A DNA stretch of 8,535 nucleotides, taken from contig JAEOSY010000369.1 in assembly GCA_016840125.1 (NCBI GenBank), forward strand, positions 1 to 8,535, in the 5' to 3' direction. The notes under the pieces were generated by a model. The model made no database searches and was not told the origin of the DNA. It saw only the letters and a list, made by a program, of their open reading frames with translations. Positions 1 through 6,711 of the stretch are shown here, in pieces. Both the position numbers and the translations under genes were made by a program. Source of the DNA: Candidatus Helarchaeota archaeon (GTDB taxonomy: Archaea; Asgardarchaeota; Lokiarchaeia; Helarchaeales; HEL-GB-A). The stretch's first letter is position 1; each line of letters opens with the position of its first letter.

Positions 1-137
1 CTCTCCGCTGTCAGGAGAGTTTGGTAATAACCATTAAATATTCCCTAACTATTCAAGGGACTGCCTTTTTAGTTATCGATACGAACCGGGGAACAAGAAC
101 GGTGCGGATGACGGGGAAACTGTATCCGCCGTCATAA
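1..137 (+). CDS. C-terminal end of a beta-rich (Ig/ASH-like) protein, cut by the window edge
   Basis: Reading from base 3, one frame stays open from the left edge to a TAA at 135-137, giving 44 residues. The other two + frames hit stops within the first 40 bases. The peptide alternates hydrophobic and polar residues and contains GTAFLVIDTN followed by RTVRMTGKLYP. This resembles the last strands of ASH/hydin or other Ig-like domains, where an A-x-L-x-I-x-(T/S)N strand is followed by a V-x-L-T-G strand. The stop lies 5 bases before the stop of the convergent winged-helix gene, the tight packing expected of real genes. The stretch is richer in GC than most of the window. The family assignment rests on strand pattern alone, and the start and the rest of the protein lie outside the window. 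Small dyads in this stretch are better explained as coding sequence. Confidence 0.5.
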   Translation, partial: LRCQESLVITIKYSLTIQGTAFLVIDTNRGTRTVRMTGKLYPPS

Positions 138-142
138 TTGGA

Positions 143-490
143 TTATTCACGATCTTCTTTTGATGGCTTGTCTTTCTGACTTTTCTTTGGGGGAATTTGT
201 GCCTTTCCTTCTTCAGTTATGAAATATGCCGTCCCTACAGTATTAATTAAATTGGCCCCGACTAAGAATGCGATATATTTTTCAATTGTATGCCTACTCA
301 TGTTCATATGATTTATAATATTTTGTATAGTAGCTGCGTTCCCCTCTTGCCCTAGAATAAATTCAAGAATACCCTTGCGCGTTTCCTTCTCGTTCCTCAC
401 CCTTATTGAATCCGTCTCTTCAATTTCAAACTGGTTTTTTAGTAAATCTAGGTAGTGCCTGTTGAAAGTTAAACTCATATCTATGTACAT
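143..490 (-). CDS. small winged-helix DNA-binding protein
   Basis: This 115-residue protein has the layout of an archaeal winged helix-turn-helix regulator. Residues 39-50 form a first helix (GILEFILGQEG), 53-76 a helix-turn-helix (ATIQNIINHM then SRHTIEKYIAFLVGANLI), and 84-96 a wing ending in YFITEEGKA. The last 15 residues are a charged, Lys-rich tail. It probably acts as a dimeric transcription regulator, but its target cannot be seen. The ATG at 490 opens the frame. A second ATG at codon 5 (478) is an alternative start, and nothing clearly decides between them. Residues 8-20 (TFNRHYLDLLKNQ) are encoded by a sequence that recurs at about 6297 and 8280, so the N-terminus may have been acquired from, or donated to, a dispersed repeat. 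It is convergent with the partial gene at the left edge. The wHTH fold is fairly secure, the specific family is not recognised. Confidence 0.75.
   Translation of the reverse strand: MYIDMSLTFNRHYLDLLKNQFEIEETDSIRVRNEKETRKGILEFILGQEGNAATIQNIINHMNMSRHTIEKYIAFLVGANLINTVGTAYFITEEGKAQIPPKKSQKDKPSKEDRE
433..468 (-). repeat. dispersed repeat, copy 1 (inside the 5' end of the winged-helix gene)
   Basis: Aligned by eye, 30 of the 36 bases from 433 match those from 6297 in copy 2, starting at the shared GG(T/C)TTTTTAGTAAATC. In this copy the minus-strand reading is part of a real gene (residues 8-20 of the winged-helix protein). The opposite reading frame that is open in the other copies contains a TAG here. 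Similarity ends at the codons for LLKNQ on one side and TFN on the other. Confidence 0.7.
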
Positions 491-494
491 CTAG

Positions 495-504
495 TAATAT
501 ACAA
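495..504 (-). promoter_or_regulatory. possible TATA box of the winged-helix gene
   Basis: On the minus strand the sequence reads TTGTATATTA, centred about 10 bases before the ATG at 490 and about 22 before the second ATG at 478. If it is a TATA element, transcription would start near or just inside the annotated start, which would favour the second ATG and a leaderless message. The assignment rests on composition and distance only. Confidence 0.3.
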
Positions 505-624
505 ATTCAGGGATGAGGAAATGTCCATCTTGTGTGCAAATTTATCACTTACCAAAATTGAAAGATTCGCGATTTCGGAACTGTATACTCACCCCTATGA
601 AGATTAAGTTTTCCATCGAAGGTT

Positions 625-1170
625 GTGAAAGGGATAAACGGACTGGAGTTTGATTTTCGCAAGCTGACATCTCTAGAGTTAGTGAAGGGTTATCAAATCC
701 TATGCGACATTTCTATTTGGTTAAATCAAAAAGGAATCCATCAGTGGCCAAAGCCCTTACCTAAAAAAATATACCAGAAATGGCAGGAAAGGGGAGAGAA
801 TTACGGATTGTTCATTGACGGTAAATTGGCAGTAATCCTTTCACTTGTTCGGGAAAAAAAAGAGCAATGGAGAGGGCATATTACAGTCGATCGGCCCCTG
901 TGGCTTACCTCTCTTGCCACGGCGCTGGATTTCAAAGGGAATAATTATGGAAGGATTGCTACTCAGAAGGCTTGCGAACATTTAATCAAAAGAAACGTGA
1001 GCGAAATTTATCTTGATTGCGTCCAAGGACGTGGGTTCCTTCCCTCTTTTTATAAAGAACTGGGATTTGAACAAATTGTGAGGCTGTCCGTTGCTTATCC
1101 TATCGGAACGTTCGACATGGTTCTAATGCGAAAACGGCTGTCGAAAAACTATCAGAAGTTGATTCCTTGA
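625..1170 (+). CDS. GNAT-family N-acetyltransferase
   Basis: The 181-residue product has the usual length and layout of a GNAT acetyltransferase, which transfers an acetyl group from acetyl-CoA to an amine. Residues 30-48 (ISIWLNQKGIHQWPKPLPK) form the N-terminal W-L-x-x-K-G-I-x-Q-W element of a common GNAT subgroup. Residues 57-73 hold GENYGLFIDGKLAVILSL, the strands before the core. Residues 98-122 form the acetyl-CoA motif A region, with the pyrophosphate loop near KGNNYGRIA. Residues 128-149 (IYLDCVQGRGFLPSFYKELGFE) form motif B and the terminal strand. The substrate cannot be told. The start is a GTG at 625, with an in-frame TGA at 598-600 just upstream. An out-of-frame ATG at 597 opens a 19-codon ORF running through the start region, so the true N-terminus is uncertain. 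The gene is convergent with the HEPN gene, 43 bases apart. It could be a resistance-type or housekeeping acetyltransferase. Confidence 0.87.
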   Translation: MKGINGLEFDFRKLTSLELVKGYQILCDISIWLNQKGIHQWPKPLPKKIYQKWQERGENYGLFIDGKLAVILSLVREKKEQWRGHITVDRPLWLTSLATALDFKGNNYGRIATQKACEHLIKRNVSEIYLDCVQGRGFLPSFYKELGFEQIVRLSVAYPIGTFDMVLMRKRLSKNYQKLIP

Positions 1171-1213
1171 TTCCAGTTCATGTCTAAAAGTAAGAATCTG
1201 TTAAAACAACTTT

Positions 1214-1984
1214 TCAAATTAAATTTGATTCATTTAGATATTTCATCATTTGATTGATAACGGCGAGTGCCTCGCTGAATAAATCTTGGACTTCGTATAT
1301 ATCATATATCTTGTCTGGGTGGGCTGTCGGATTCCTATAGCTCTTTCTGATGTTATCTAAATGGTCCAGAATCGAGTTTGGAGGAGGCGAGGTATATTTT
1401 CGAAGGTTTAATATCAGGTCATTCCACCTTAATTTAACGGGAGTTTTAGAAGTTATAAGTTCATAAAACATTTGTAAAGTCCCTTCAACACCTCGGAGGA
1501 CATGAAATGCGGCTGCTGTTGTCCGCTCAAAGGCAATACATCTACCTGCCTCTTGGAGATCATATTGTGAAATGGATCTGAGTTGTTGGAAGATACCGGG
1601 TGTCATTAAACTTCCAACATCATTCATCAGTTTTTCGACACTTAATCTTTTTTCCACTATGATATATGCTACTAATTCAGAACACTCTGCATTTATAGCT
1701 TCGTTAAGGGAATTCATAACTTTGTTAATTTTTCTCGCTTTATCTGCAGTTAGCCGATAAGACTCATCGGTCTTTTCCAATTCTTCTTTAATCTCTTTTA
1801 ATTTTTTTGCATAAACGATATTCTGACAAAACTTTAACTCAAATTTATCCAAATATTCGAAGATCGAATTTACTGAACTTATGGGGTATCCAGAACCGTG
1901 GACAGGAAAACCTTCGTTTATGAATCGAAGATAGTTAATTACTTTCCCAAAATGCATGTATTCTTTAACTTTTCTTGCTTTCAT
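1214..1984 (-). CDS. HEPN-domain protein, putative ribonuclease
   Basis: The C-terminal half (about residues 142-250) looks like an all-helical HEPN domain. A first helix pair covers EAGRCIAFERTTAAAFHVLRGVE (145-167) and a second LDHLDNIRKSYRNPTAH (206-222). The latter carries the R-x4-H signature (R217, H222) with N218, the catalytic motif of HEPN RNases in toxins, abortive-infection proteins and CRISPR effectors. A final helix (231-250) completes the bundle. Residues 1-140 are mostly helical and charged, with a possible coiled coil at 55-100, and are not recognised. HEPN RNases usually act as dimers on tRNA, mRNA or invading RNA, and the substrate here is unknown. The ATG start is preceded by GGAG about 11 bases upstream and, further up, by an AT-rich TATA-like palindrome. 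It lies downstream of the TPR-CHAT and small membrane genes on the same strand, a context that suggests defence. HEPN also occurs as a non-catalytic adaptor, so activity is inferred from the motif. Confidence 0.8.
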   Translation of the reverse strand: MKARKVKEYMHFGKVINYLRFINEGFPVHGSGYPISSVNSIFEYLDKFELKFCQNIVYAKKLKEIKEELEKTDESYRLTADKARKINKVMNSLNEAINAECSELVAYIIVEKRLSVEKLMNDVGSLMTPGIFQQLRSISQYDLQEAGRCIAFERTTAAAFHVLRGVEGTLQMFYELITSKTPVKLRWNDLILNLRKYTSPPPNSILDHLDNIRKSYRNPTAHPDKIYDIYEVQDLFSEALAVINQMMKYLNESNLI

Positions 1985-2049
1985 TTTAGAATGATCTCCA
2001 GTTTTTACTCATTTTAGATTTTGTCGCTACATTTACTCAATCTCATTGT

Positions 2050-2061
2050 AGATTTAAATCT
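2050..2061 (-). promoter_or_regulatory. TATA-like 12-bp palindrome upstream of the HEPN gene
   Basis: AGATTTAAATCT is a perfect 12-bp palindrome with an ATTTAAAT core, about 70 bases upstream of the HEPN start. As an archaeal TATA box it would place transcription start about 45 bases before the ATG. As an operator it could bind a dimeric repressor. It lies between the small membrane gene and the HEPN gene, so HEPN may be expressed independently. Confidence 0.35.
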
Positions 2062-2091
2062 GTTGTGTAACAATGTTCCAGAATGCAATTT

Positions 2092-2274
2092 TTAACCAAT
2101 AAAGATTGATAATCCCTCACCTATTTCCCACAAATCTCCCAGTGTTTCAAAGAAGTCAACTAGCAATTCCCAGAGCCACATCACAACTTCCGATAATAGA
2201 ACAAACAATATTGGACCAAAAACGATTAGGAAACCAATCCAGAAACCTGCCTTTCTTGCACCCAACTCAAACAA
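2092..2274 (-). CDS. small hydrophobic membrane protein (60 residues)
   Basis: The predicted product has one long or two short membrane segments. Residues 8-33 (AGFWIGFLIVFGPILFVLLS and onward) are strongly hydrophobic. A Trp-rich and acidic helix follows (VVMWLWELLVDFFETLGDLW, residues 30-49) and looks amphipathic. There is no signal peptidase site and no known family is recognised. The start is a TTG at 2274, with an in-frame stop 15 bases upstream of it. No ATG is available near the N-terminus, so the start is weak. A TTTTAAATAA sequence centred near 2307 could serve as its TATA box and would give a very short leader. It lies between TPR-CHAT and HEPN on the same strand. Short membrane proteins beside CHAT proteases or HEPN nucleases are often membrane-disrupting or anchoring partners, but that role is inferred from position alone. 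A chance ORF cannot be excluded, although the membrane-protein composition argues against it. Confidence 0.5.
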   Translation of the reverse strand: MFELGARKAGFWIGFLIVFGPILFVLLSEVVMWLWELLVDFFETLGDLWEIGEGLSIFIG

Positions 2275-2378
2275 CCTGTTTATAATTTATATCCTAAAAA
2301 AATTATTTAAAATCCAGAACTTGAAATTCTAAGGACTTATCTCAAAAAGTTAAAACATAAATGGCCTGAATTCCTTCC

Positions 2379-2407
2379 TAGATAAAAAAAACTTGGTTTT
2401 TTATCTA
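2379..2407 (-). terminator. hairpin with T-tract downstream of TPR-CHAT
   Basis: TAGATAAAAAA (2379-2389) and TTTTTTATCTA (2397-2407) form an 11-bp stem around a 7-base loop. The hairpin is 50-80 bases beyond the TPR-CHAT stop. Read on the minus strand it contains an 8-base T-run, the usual signal for archaeal transcription termination. It would separate TPR-CHAT from the small membrane gene, at least partly. Confidence 0.5.
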
Positions 2408-2459
2408 TCTTAAAAAGATGGAGAACTCCTACTGACCAATCCCGAATGGCATTGGAGTC

Positions 2460-5400
2460 TTAAATACCATAATAAATGATGGAGCCCCACATAAACAATA
2501 ATGAAAATCTCCTTTTTTTCTTCAATCTCCTTAAAGCCTTAACGTAAGAATGGTAATCATCATGCCCTTTACTTCTATTCAAGTAAAATATTCTGAAGAA
2601 ATAACTGCTTGCCTTGGCAGAAACTGGCCAAAGTGGAGCAATAATCTTTCTTGCACCCGCGGTAAGAAATAATGTAGCGAATGAGAGAGAATCTTGCCCC
2701 TCTTCATGTAATCCGACGTTACAAGAGGTGATGCATACTAAATTGGCAGGCTTCAGGAAGATGATATCTGGTAAATAATAATGATCTCCTAAAGCAATGT
2801 AAGAATAGTTAGACTTGCTTCCAATATATGCATGGGCCACAAAGTGAAGCACATCGGCGAAATTATACTCATCCATAGATAACTCAGACGCTTTTGGATT
2901 TTTTAAGAATAGGGAATTATTGCAAAGCCCGGCAATGCACTTCCATTCACTTAAGTTAAAAATTTTCGACGAGATAGCAAATATTTGCTTATCTTCCTCC
3001 AAATGTTCGGATTTCTCGAGTTCTGGTTTTAAACCTGAGTGGGGTAAATAAGTAACCCTCACGTGTTCAAACAAGTAACTCTCCCCTTTTCGTAATAAGT
3101 GAAAGGGAAAATTCATTAAAGGAGTTCCTGGAGAAATAATGAGATTCTGATAATTATCAGTTAAGTCTAACAGTTCTTGAAATATCGGACTAATTTTATC
3201 TAGAAAGCGATTGGCTCGTTCGTTAAATTCAAAAATTATTGGTTCGATATAGAGGATTTGTTGTCTTATTTTCATTATTAATTGCTTCTGTTTCGGTGTC
3301 AAATTGTTTAGTAATTTAGATAACTTGTTTCTCTCATTCTTAGTAAGAGGACGTGAAGTTGGCAGTGATTTTAGCCATTTCTTATCATCTTTACTAAGTT
3401 CCGTTCCATCAACATGGAGCATCATCCTATAAATTAAATTATATCTTCTCTCGGAGGGATATTTTATTAAAGCTTCGAAAATGAGATTAATCAACCAAAT
3501 TTTATTACTTAATGTGAGAACTCGCTTGTTAACTATTGTTTTATTACCAACAGATGATTCTATGTAGAGGATTCCGCTTTTTATTGAGAATTTGTGAGAA
3601 TAATTTGAAAACAGCATCCAAGACAAGCCGAGGCTCAGCTTGTCATCGATATCCAATTCAGTGAAATGTACGACATCCTTAAGGGTTTTATACGCTCCAT
3701 CATAAAAGAACCCACATTCCTCCCCAAGATGAAAATCAATGACTTCTGGGGATCCCCTGAATGTAAAGAAATGGGAATTAGATTGATTGAGGAAATCCCG
3801 AGAATATTGGTCTAATAACCTGTTTAACTCTTTTTCTATCGATAGAATCCCTGTTATTTTTCCACCCTCTGGAAGGTATTTATATTGTTCTTCAAGTTCC
3901 AAGATCTTTTTCTTAAAATCTTCATGCTTTTCCTTATTTTCCTCTATCTCAAAGTCCCCCTTATACAAGCTGAGGATGGTCGGGTTCTTGAAGAATAGGT
4001 GGGCATCGTAGGCTAGCCCAATATCATAAGATAATAATCTATCGATGACAAGTTTAACGGGCAAGTTCGAGATTAGTGATCTTGCCGTAAATGAAGAGAA
4101 GGTCGCTCTAGCAAGCTGGAAGTAGTAACGTATTAAAATAAATATATTATTCAATTCATCTTCTCTCGCTCGTAGGAGGTCTTGGATTAGAACCTGTATA
4201 ACTTGAACATACATTTTTTTACTCTTAAAGATTTTTAAAGCTTGAACGTGGAGATCTTTTGCAGCCTTTAAATCATTTAAATGAAATAACACGTAACTTA
4301 AACTTGCCATCGTGGTGGCAATACTACTGGGTGGTGCTGAGTAAGCAATTTTTCCTTGTAGAGATTTTTCCAATGCTCCCTTAGCCGCATCATAATTCTC
4401 CATTTTAGAAAATAAATATCCTAAATGATGAAGTGATTTATACATTCCTACGTGATCTTCACATACCTCGTCGATCTCATAGGATAATTTAAGAAAATGA
4501 AGGGCCTCTTCAAACAACTCATATTCAGTAAAAATTATGCCAATATGGTGCGAAGACTTACCAATTCCAGGATTATAATTTATTTGGCGTTTTAATTTTA
4601 TGGATTCAAAGAACAATCCAATTGCTTCCTTTGAATCTCCTCGATATTGATGCAGGCATCCATAATCATGAAGTATTATAGAATTTAATTTAATATCTTG
4701 AATATTTAACTGGAAGATTTCATCAAAACATTTTTGGGCTTGATCATATAAATTCCATTCTAAAAAGATCCCTATTATATCCAACAGATGGATTGCTTTC
4801 TCCGTGTCATCTTTGATATGGTGAGCGTAGTCTAAGGCTTTCTTGAAATATTTCATAGATAGAGGATAATCACTATTTTTCATAAAATAATATCTGCCAA
4901 TTTCTTCGGAGGTTTTGATCGCGCTTATAAAATCTGCAGATTTTTCGAATAATTCAAGTGATTCTAGGAGTGAATCAAGATAGGCTTTCTCATTTTTGTT
5001 TGCGAAAAATATTCGCGATAACAAAGAATTTATTAAACCTCTATTATGAAAATATTCTTTTGGTAAGAGGCTTATGGCTTCCTTGCATTTTTTTTCTGCT
5101 TGTTCATAATTCTTACTTCTGAGTTCGATTTCAGCCAAGTAGAGGAGATTTTTTGATAGACTACTTGGATCCTTGGTAGAAAAGTTAAGAACCTTCTTCA
5201 ATTGGAACGATTTTAGGATATAATACTTTGAAAGATCATCATCATCTAAACTATAATAACAATTCCCTAAGTTAAAATAGGCCTTAGCCAAGAGATCTTG
5301 CTCATCGTGCTGCTTGTAAAATAGCACAGAGATGTTCGCAAGGTCCATCATAAATGTAACTAATGTCAATGACACTTGTTTGTCAACAACACGAGATCTA

Positions 5401-6269
5401 CTCATATAATAAACTGCATTTATAACATCAAAATACGCTTTATTCTTTGCAAGCAAGGCATAGAAGATGTCATTGATGTTTTCCTCGCCTTTAAAGAGGG
5501 ATTCTAATCGTTTCATTAACAAACCATTTTCAGAATAGGAATTTTTTAATACTTGAATGTCTTGAATGAATTGCTTGCTTCCTATATTGCCACGAATAAA
5601 TTCCCTAAGAGAATCAATGAAGTAAAACTCTTGGGGTGATAACTGTTGTCCTGGAGATTCTTTCAAGCTACGTACCAAGATTCGATCAGCAGGATTATTT
5701 TCATTAATAATTTCGCTTAGTTTTTCATATTCCTCAAGTAGGAATAGAGATAGTTTAGCACCAATCCTAAAATCCTCTTTTCCCAAGAGTTCTGAAAACA
5801 CCAAGCTTTCCTCCTTTTTCCCATATTGTGCAAGAATACCAGCGAAGTCGTTACATAATTCTGGAAAAATTTCTATATTTTTTACCTCTTGAATAAAACG
5901 TGATAAAAGGTTAGTATTTATTAGAAATGTAATGAGAGGTTTGGAAAGTACTTGGAGACGTTCGAGAATACTTAGCAAGTCTGAAATCTCAACCCAATTC
6001 TCCTCACAAATATGAATTATTATTTTTGATAAATGTGCTAAGTCCTCATTGCTTGAGTGACTCAAGAATCGTATTTTTGTAATATCACTTGAAAAAAGAG
6101 CTATTCCGAGAAAATAAACCTGCGGAGGTCTGGAATCTGACCCATGCCTAATCGATGTCTTGAGAGATCCCTCAAAACCATGGTTATTAAGCTTATCAAA
6201 AATCTTTGCATATTTTTCTCTTAGATAATCTTGAAAAATTTCATTGGAAATAATTTTCTTAAATTTCAA
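2460..6269 (-). CDS. TPR-CHAT protein: caspase-like cysteine protease with tetratricopeptide repeats
   Basis: This 1269-residue protein has three parts. Residues 1-320 are helical and unrecognised. Residues about 325-705 are a run of TPR repeats, for example LAKAYFNLGNCYYSLDD, KSLHHLGYLFSKMENYDAAK and HDYGCLHQYRGDSKEAIGLF, which usually sense or bind a partner. Residues from about 830 to the end form a CHAT domain. Its helper segment reads TPLMNFPFHLLRKGESYLFE (about 1050-1070). The catalytic His is in LHFVAHA (H1146) and the Cys in CITSCNVG (C1183). The typical ending follows, TAGARKIIAPLWPVS, before the last helices. Both catalytic residues are present, so an active protease is likely. CHAT domains belong to clan CD with caspases and separase; TPR-CHAT proteases activate gasdermins or act with type III-E CRISPR effectors, but no Cas or gasdermin gene is visible here. 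The start is a TTG at 6269, with an in-frame TGA 9 bases upstream and no Met until well inside the protein. A short repeat-derived ORF ends one base before it. Membrane and HEPN genes follow downstream. Confidence 0.92.
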   Translation of the reverse strand: MKFKKIISNEIFQDYLREKYAKIFDKLNNHGFEGSLKTSIRHGSDSRPPQVYFLGIALFSSDITKIRFLSHSSNEDLAHLSKIIIHICEENWVEISDLLSILERLQVLSKPLITFLINTNLLSRFIQEVKNIEIFPELCNDFAGILAQYGKKEESLVFSELLGKEDFRIGAKLSLFLLEEYEKLSEIINENNPADRILVRSLKESPGQQLSPQEFYFIDSLREFIRGNIGSKQFIQDIQVLKNSYSENGLLMKRLESLFKGEENINDIFYALLAKNKAYFDVINAVYYMSRSRVVDKQVSLTLVTFMMDLANISVLFYKQHDEQDLLAKAYFNLGNCYYSLDDDDLSKYYILKSFQLKKVLNFSTKDPSSLSKNLLYLAEIELRSKNYEQAEKKCKEAISLLPKEYFHNRGLINSLLSRIFFANKNEKAYLDSLLESLELFEKSADFISAIKTSEEIGRYYFMKNSDYPLSMKYFKKALDYAHHIKDDTEKAIHLLDIIGIFLEWNLYDQAQKCFDEIFQLNIQDIKLNSIILHDYGCLHQYRGDSKEAIGLFFESIKLKRQINYNPGIGKSSHHIGIIFTEYELFEEALHFLKLSYEIDEVCEDHVGMYKSLHHLGYLFSKMENYDAAKGALEKSLQGKIAYSAPPSSIATTMASLSYVLFHLNDLKAAKDLHVQALKIFKSKKMYVQVIQVLIQDLLRAREDELNNIFILIRYYFQLARATFSSFTARSLISNLPVKLVIDRLLSYDIGLAYDAHLFFKNPTILSLYKGDFEIEENKEKHEDFKKKILELEEQYKYLPEGGKITGILSIEKELNRLLDQYSRDFLNQSNSHFFTFRGSPEVIDFHLGEECGFFYDGAYKTLKDVVHFTELDIDDKLSLGLSWMLFSNYSHKFSIKSGILYIESSVGNKTIVNKRVLTLSNKIWLINLIFEALIKYPSERRYNLIYRMMLHVDGTELSKDDKKWLKSLPTSRPLTKNERNKLSKLLNNLTPKQKQLIMKIRQQILYIEPIIFEFNERANRFLDKISPIFQELLDLTDNYQNLIISPGTPLMNFPFHLLRKGESYLFEHVRVTYLPHSGLKPELEKSEHLEEDKQIFAISSKIFNLSEWKCIAGLCNNSLFLKNPKASELSMDEYNFADVLHFVAHAYIGSKSNYSYIALGDHYYLPDIIFLKPANLVCITSCNVGLHEEGQDSLSFATLFLTAGARKIIAPLWPVSAKASSYFFRIFYLNRSKGHDDYHSYVKALRRLKKKRRFSLLFMWGSIIYYGI

Positions 6270-6270
6270 T

Positions 6271-6390
6271 TTAAATCAGTTTTTGGCTTTTTAGTTGGCT
6301 TTTTAGTAAATCTAGGCAATGTCTACTGAAAGGCAGGGTTCCGAAACCGGTTAACACACTCTCTAGGTTGTGTAGATGGTTTAAGAACAT
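6271..6390 (-). pseudogene. 39-codon repeat-derived ORF abutting the TPR-CHAT start
   Basis: An ATG at 6390 opens a 39-residue frame ending in TAA at 6271-6273, one base before the TTG start of TPR-CHAT and in a different frame from it. The peptide contains LHNLESVLTGFGTLPFSRHC then LDLLKSQLKSQ. It aligns without gaps to residues 19-45 of the 56-residue ORF at the right edge, and in part to residues 8-20 of the winged-helix protein. The doubled LKSQ comes from a 12-base tandem repeat (6285-6308). It could be a translated leader coupled to TPR-CHAT, the decayed 5' end of a relative of the winged-helix gene, or untranslated repeat sequence. A TATA-like box at 6401-6408 would start transcription near 6378, inside this ORF, which argues against its translation from that promoter. 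Confidence 0.35.
6285..6375 (-). repeat. dispersed repeat, copy 2 (upstream of TPR-CHAT)
   Basis: From 6297 this copy matches copy 3 from 8280 at 60 of 79 positions without gaps, by hand count, and copy 1 at 30 of 36. The boundary motif GGCTTTTTAGT occurs twice in tandem (6285-6296 and 6297-6308), as expected of slippage or repeated junction formation. In 15 of the 19 differences from copy 3, this copy has A or T where copy 3 has G or C. Confidence 0.75.
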
Positions 6391-6393
6391 TAA

Positions 6394-6538
6394 AAACTTT
6401 TTTATAAAGCAGAGAAATCATTGAAACTTGCCAATGCAATACCCCAACGTTTGGGAGGGGAGAGCTTTCCTGTAGAACTAGTCAATCACCGCCTACATAC
6501 CTAAACTTATAATTTCTCACCACCTTCAGGCGAGGGTG
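6394..6538 (+). mobile_element. possible IS200/IS605-type remnant: TnpB-like tail and right-end hairpin
   Basis: On the plus strand a frame open from 6394 to the TAA at 6502-6504 ends in AIPQRLGGESFPVELVNHR. Its G-G-E-x-x-P-V-E layout resembles the tails of some archaeal TnpB proteins. Fourteen bases after the stop comes a hairpin (6518-6538: CACC, then CC-TTCA-GG, then GGTG), like the CCTTCAGG hairpins at the right ends of IS200/IS605 elements. No catalytic TnpB residues, zinc finger or left end are present, so this can only be a small remnant. The similarity is from memory of the pattern and is weak. Chance is a real alternative. Confidence 0.25.
6401..6408 (-). promoter_or_regulatory. TATA box candidate for TPR-CHAT
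   Basis: TTTATAAA matches the archaeal TATA consensus well. It would start minus-strand transcription near 6378 and give TPR-CHAT a leader of about 110 bases that contains most of the repeat. The motif is palindromic, so it could also drive the plus strand. Confidence 0.4.
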
Positions 6539-6640
6539 CAATTTAAAGGTTCGCAACTCATTACCGGAGCTGATATTTCATATCATAAATAATATTTCCC
6601 CTTGTCATGAAGGGGTTCGCGGAGCGTGTGAGTATAACGC
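6442..6640. other. hairpin-rich intergenic stretch
   Basis: The gene-free stretch 6391-6711 holds a cluster of dyads: CCCAA-cgt-TTGGG (6443-6455), the CCTTCAGG hairpin (6518-6538), TGATAT-ttc-ATATCA (6571-6585), CCCCTT-gtcatg-AAGGGG (6598-6615) and GCGT/ACGC (about 6624-6640). GGTTCGC occurs twice (6548-6554 and 6614-6620). No tRNA or rRNA is recognised and there is no credible protein gene. Part may be the 3' end or terminator of the nuclease-like gene at 6712. The whole could be a structured RNA or element debris. Confidence 0.35.
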
Positions 6641-6711
6641 ATTTTTAATTCGTTTCAAATTAAAAATTGATTGGTTATTAAATTTGTTTAATAAAAAAAA
6701 TAGAAAAAAGA

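Noticed and set aside
63..73. GCCTTTTTAGT resembling the repeat boundary
   Set aside because: Similarity ends after 11 bases and there is no downstream match, so chance is likely.
1..134. Several hairpins (1-19, 104-129, 108-134) suggesting a structured RNA
   Set aside because: The stretch is better explained as the end of a coding frame, and the two dyads at 104-134 are mutually exclusive.
1572..1760. 62-codon plus-strand ORF inside the HEPN gene
   Set aside because: It lies wholly antisense to a well-supported gene and its product has no recognisable pattern.
3787..4011. 74-codon plus-strand ORF inside TPR-CHAT
   Set aside because: Antisense to the CHAT coding region; its Ser- and Phe-rich product reflects complementary codons of the real gene.
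6548..6640. GGTTCGC motifs suggesting a tRNA T-arm
   Set aside because: No acceptor, D-arm or anticodon stem can be folded around either copy.
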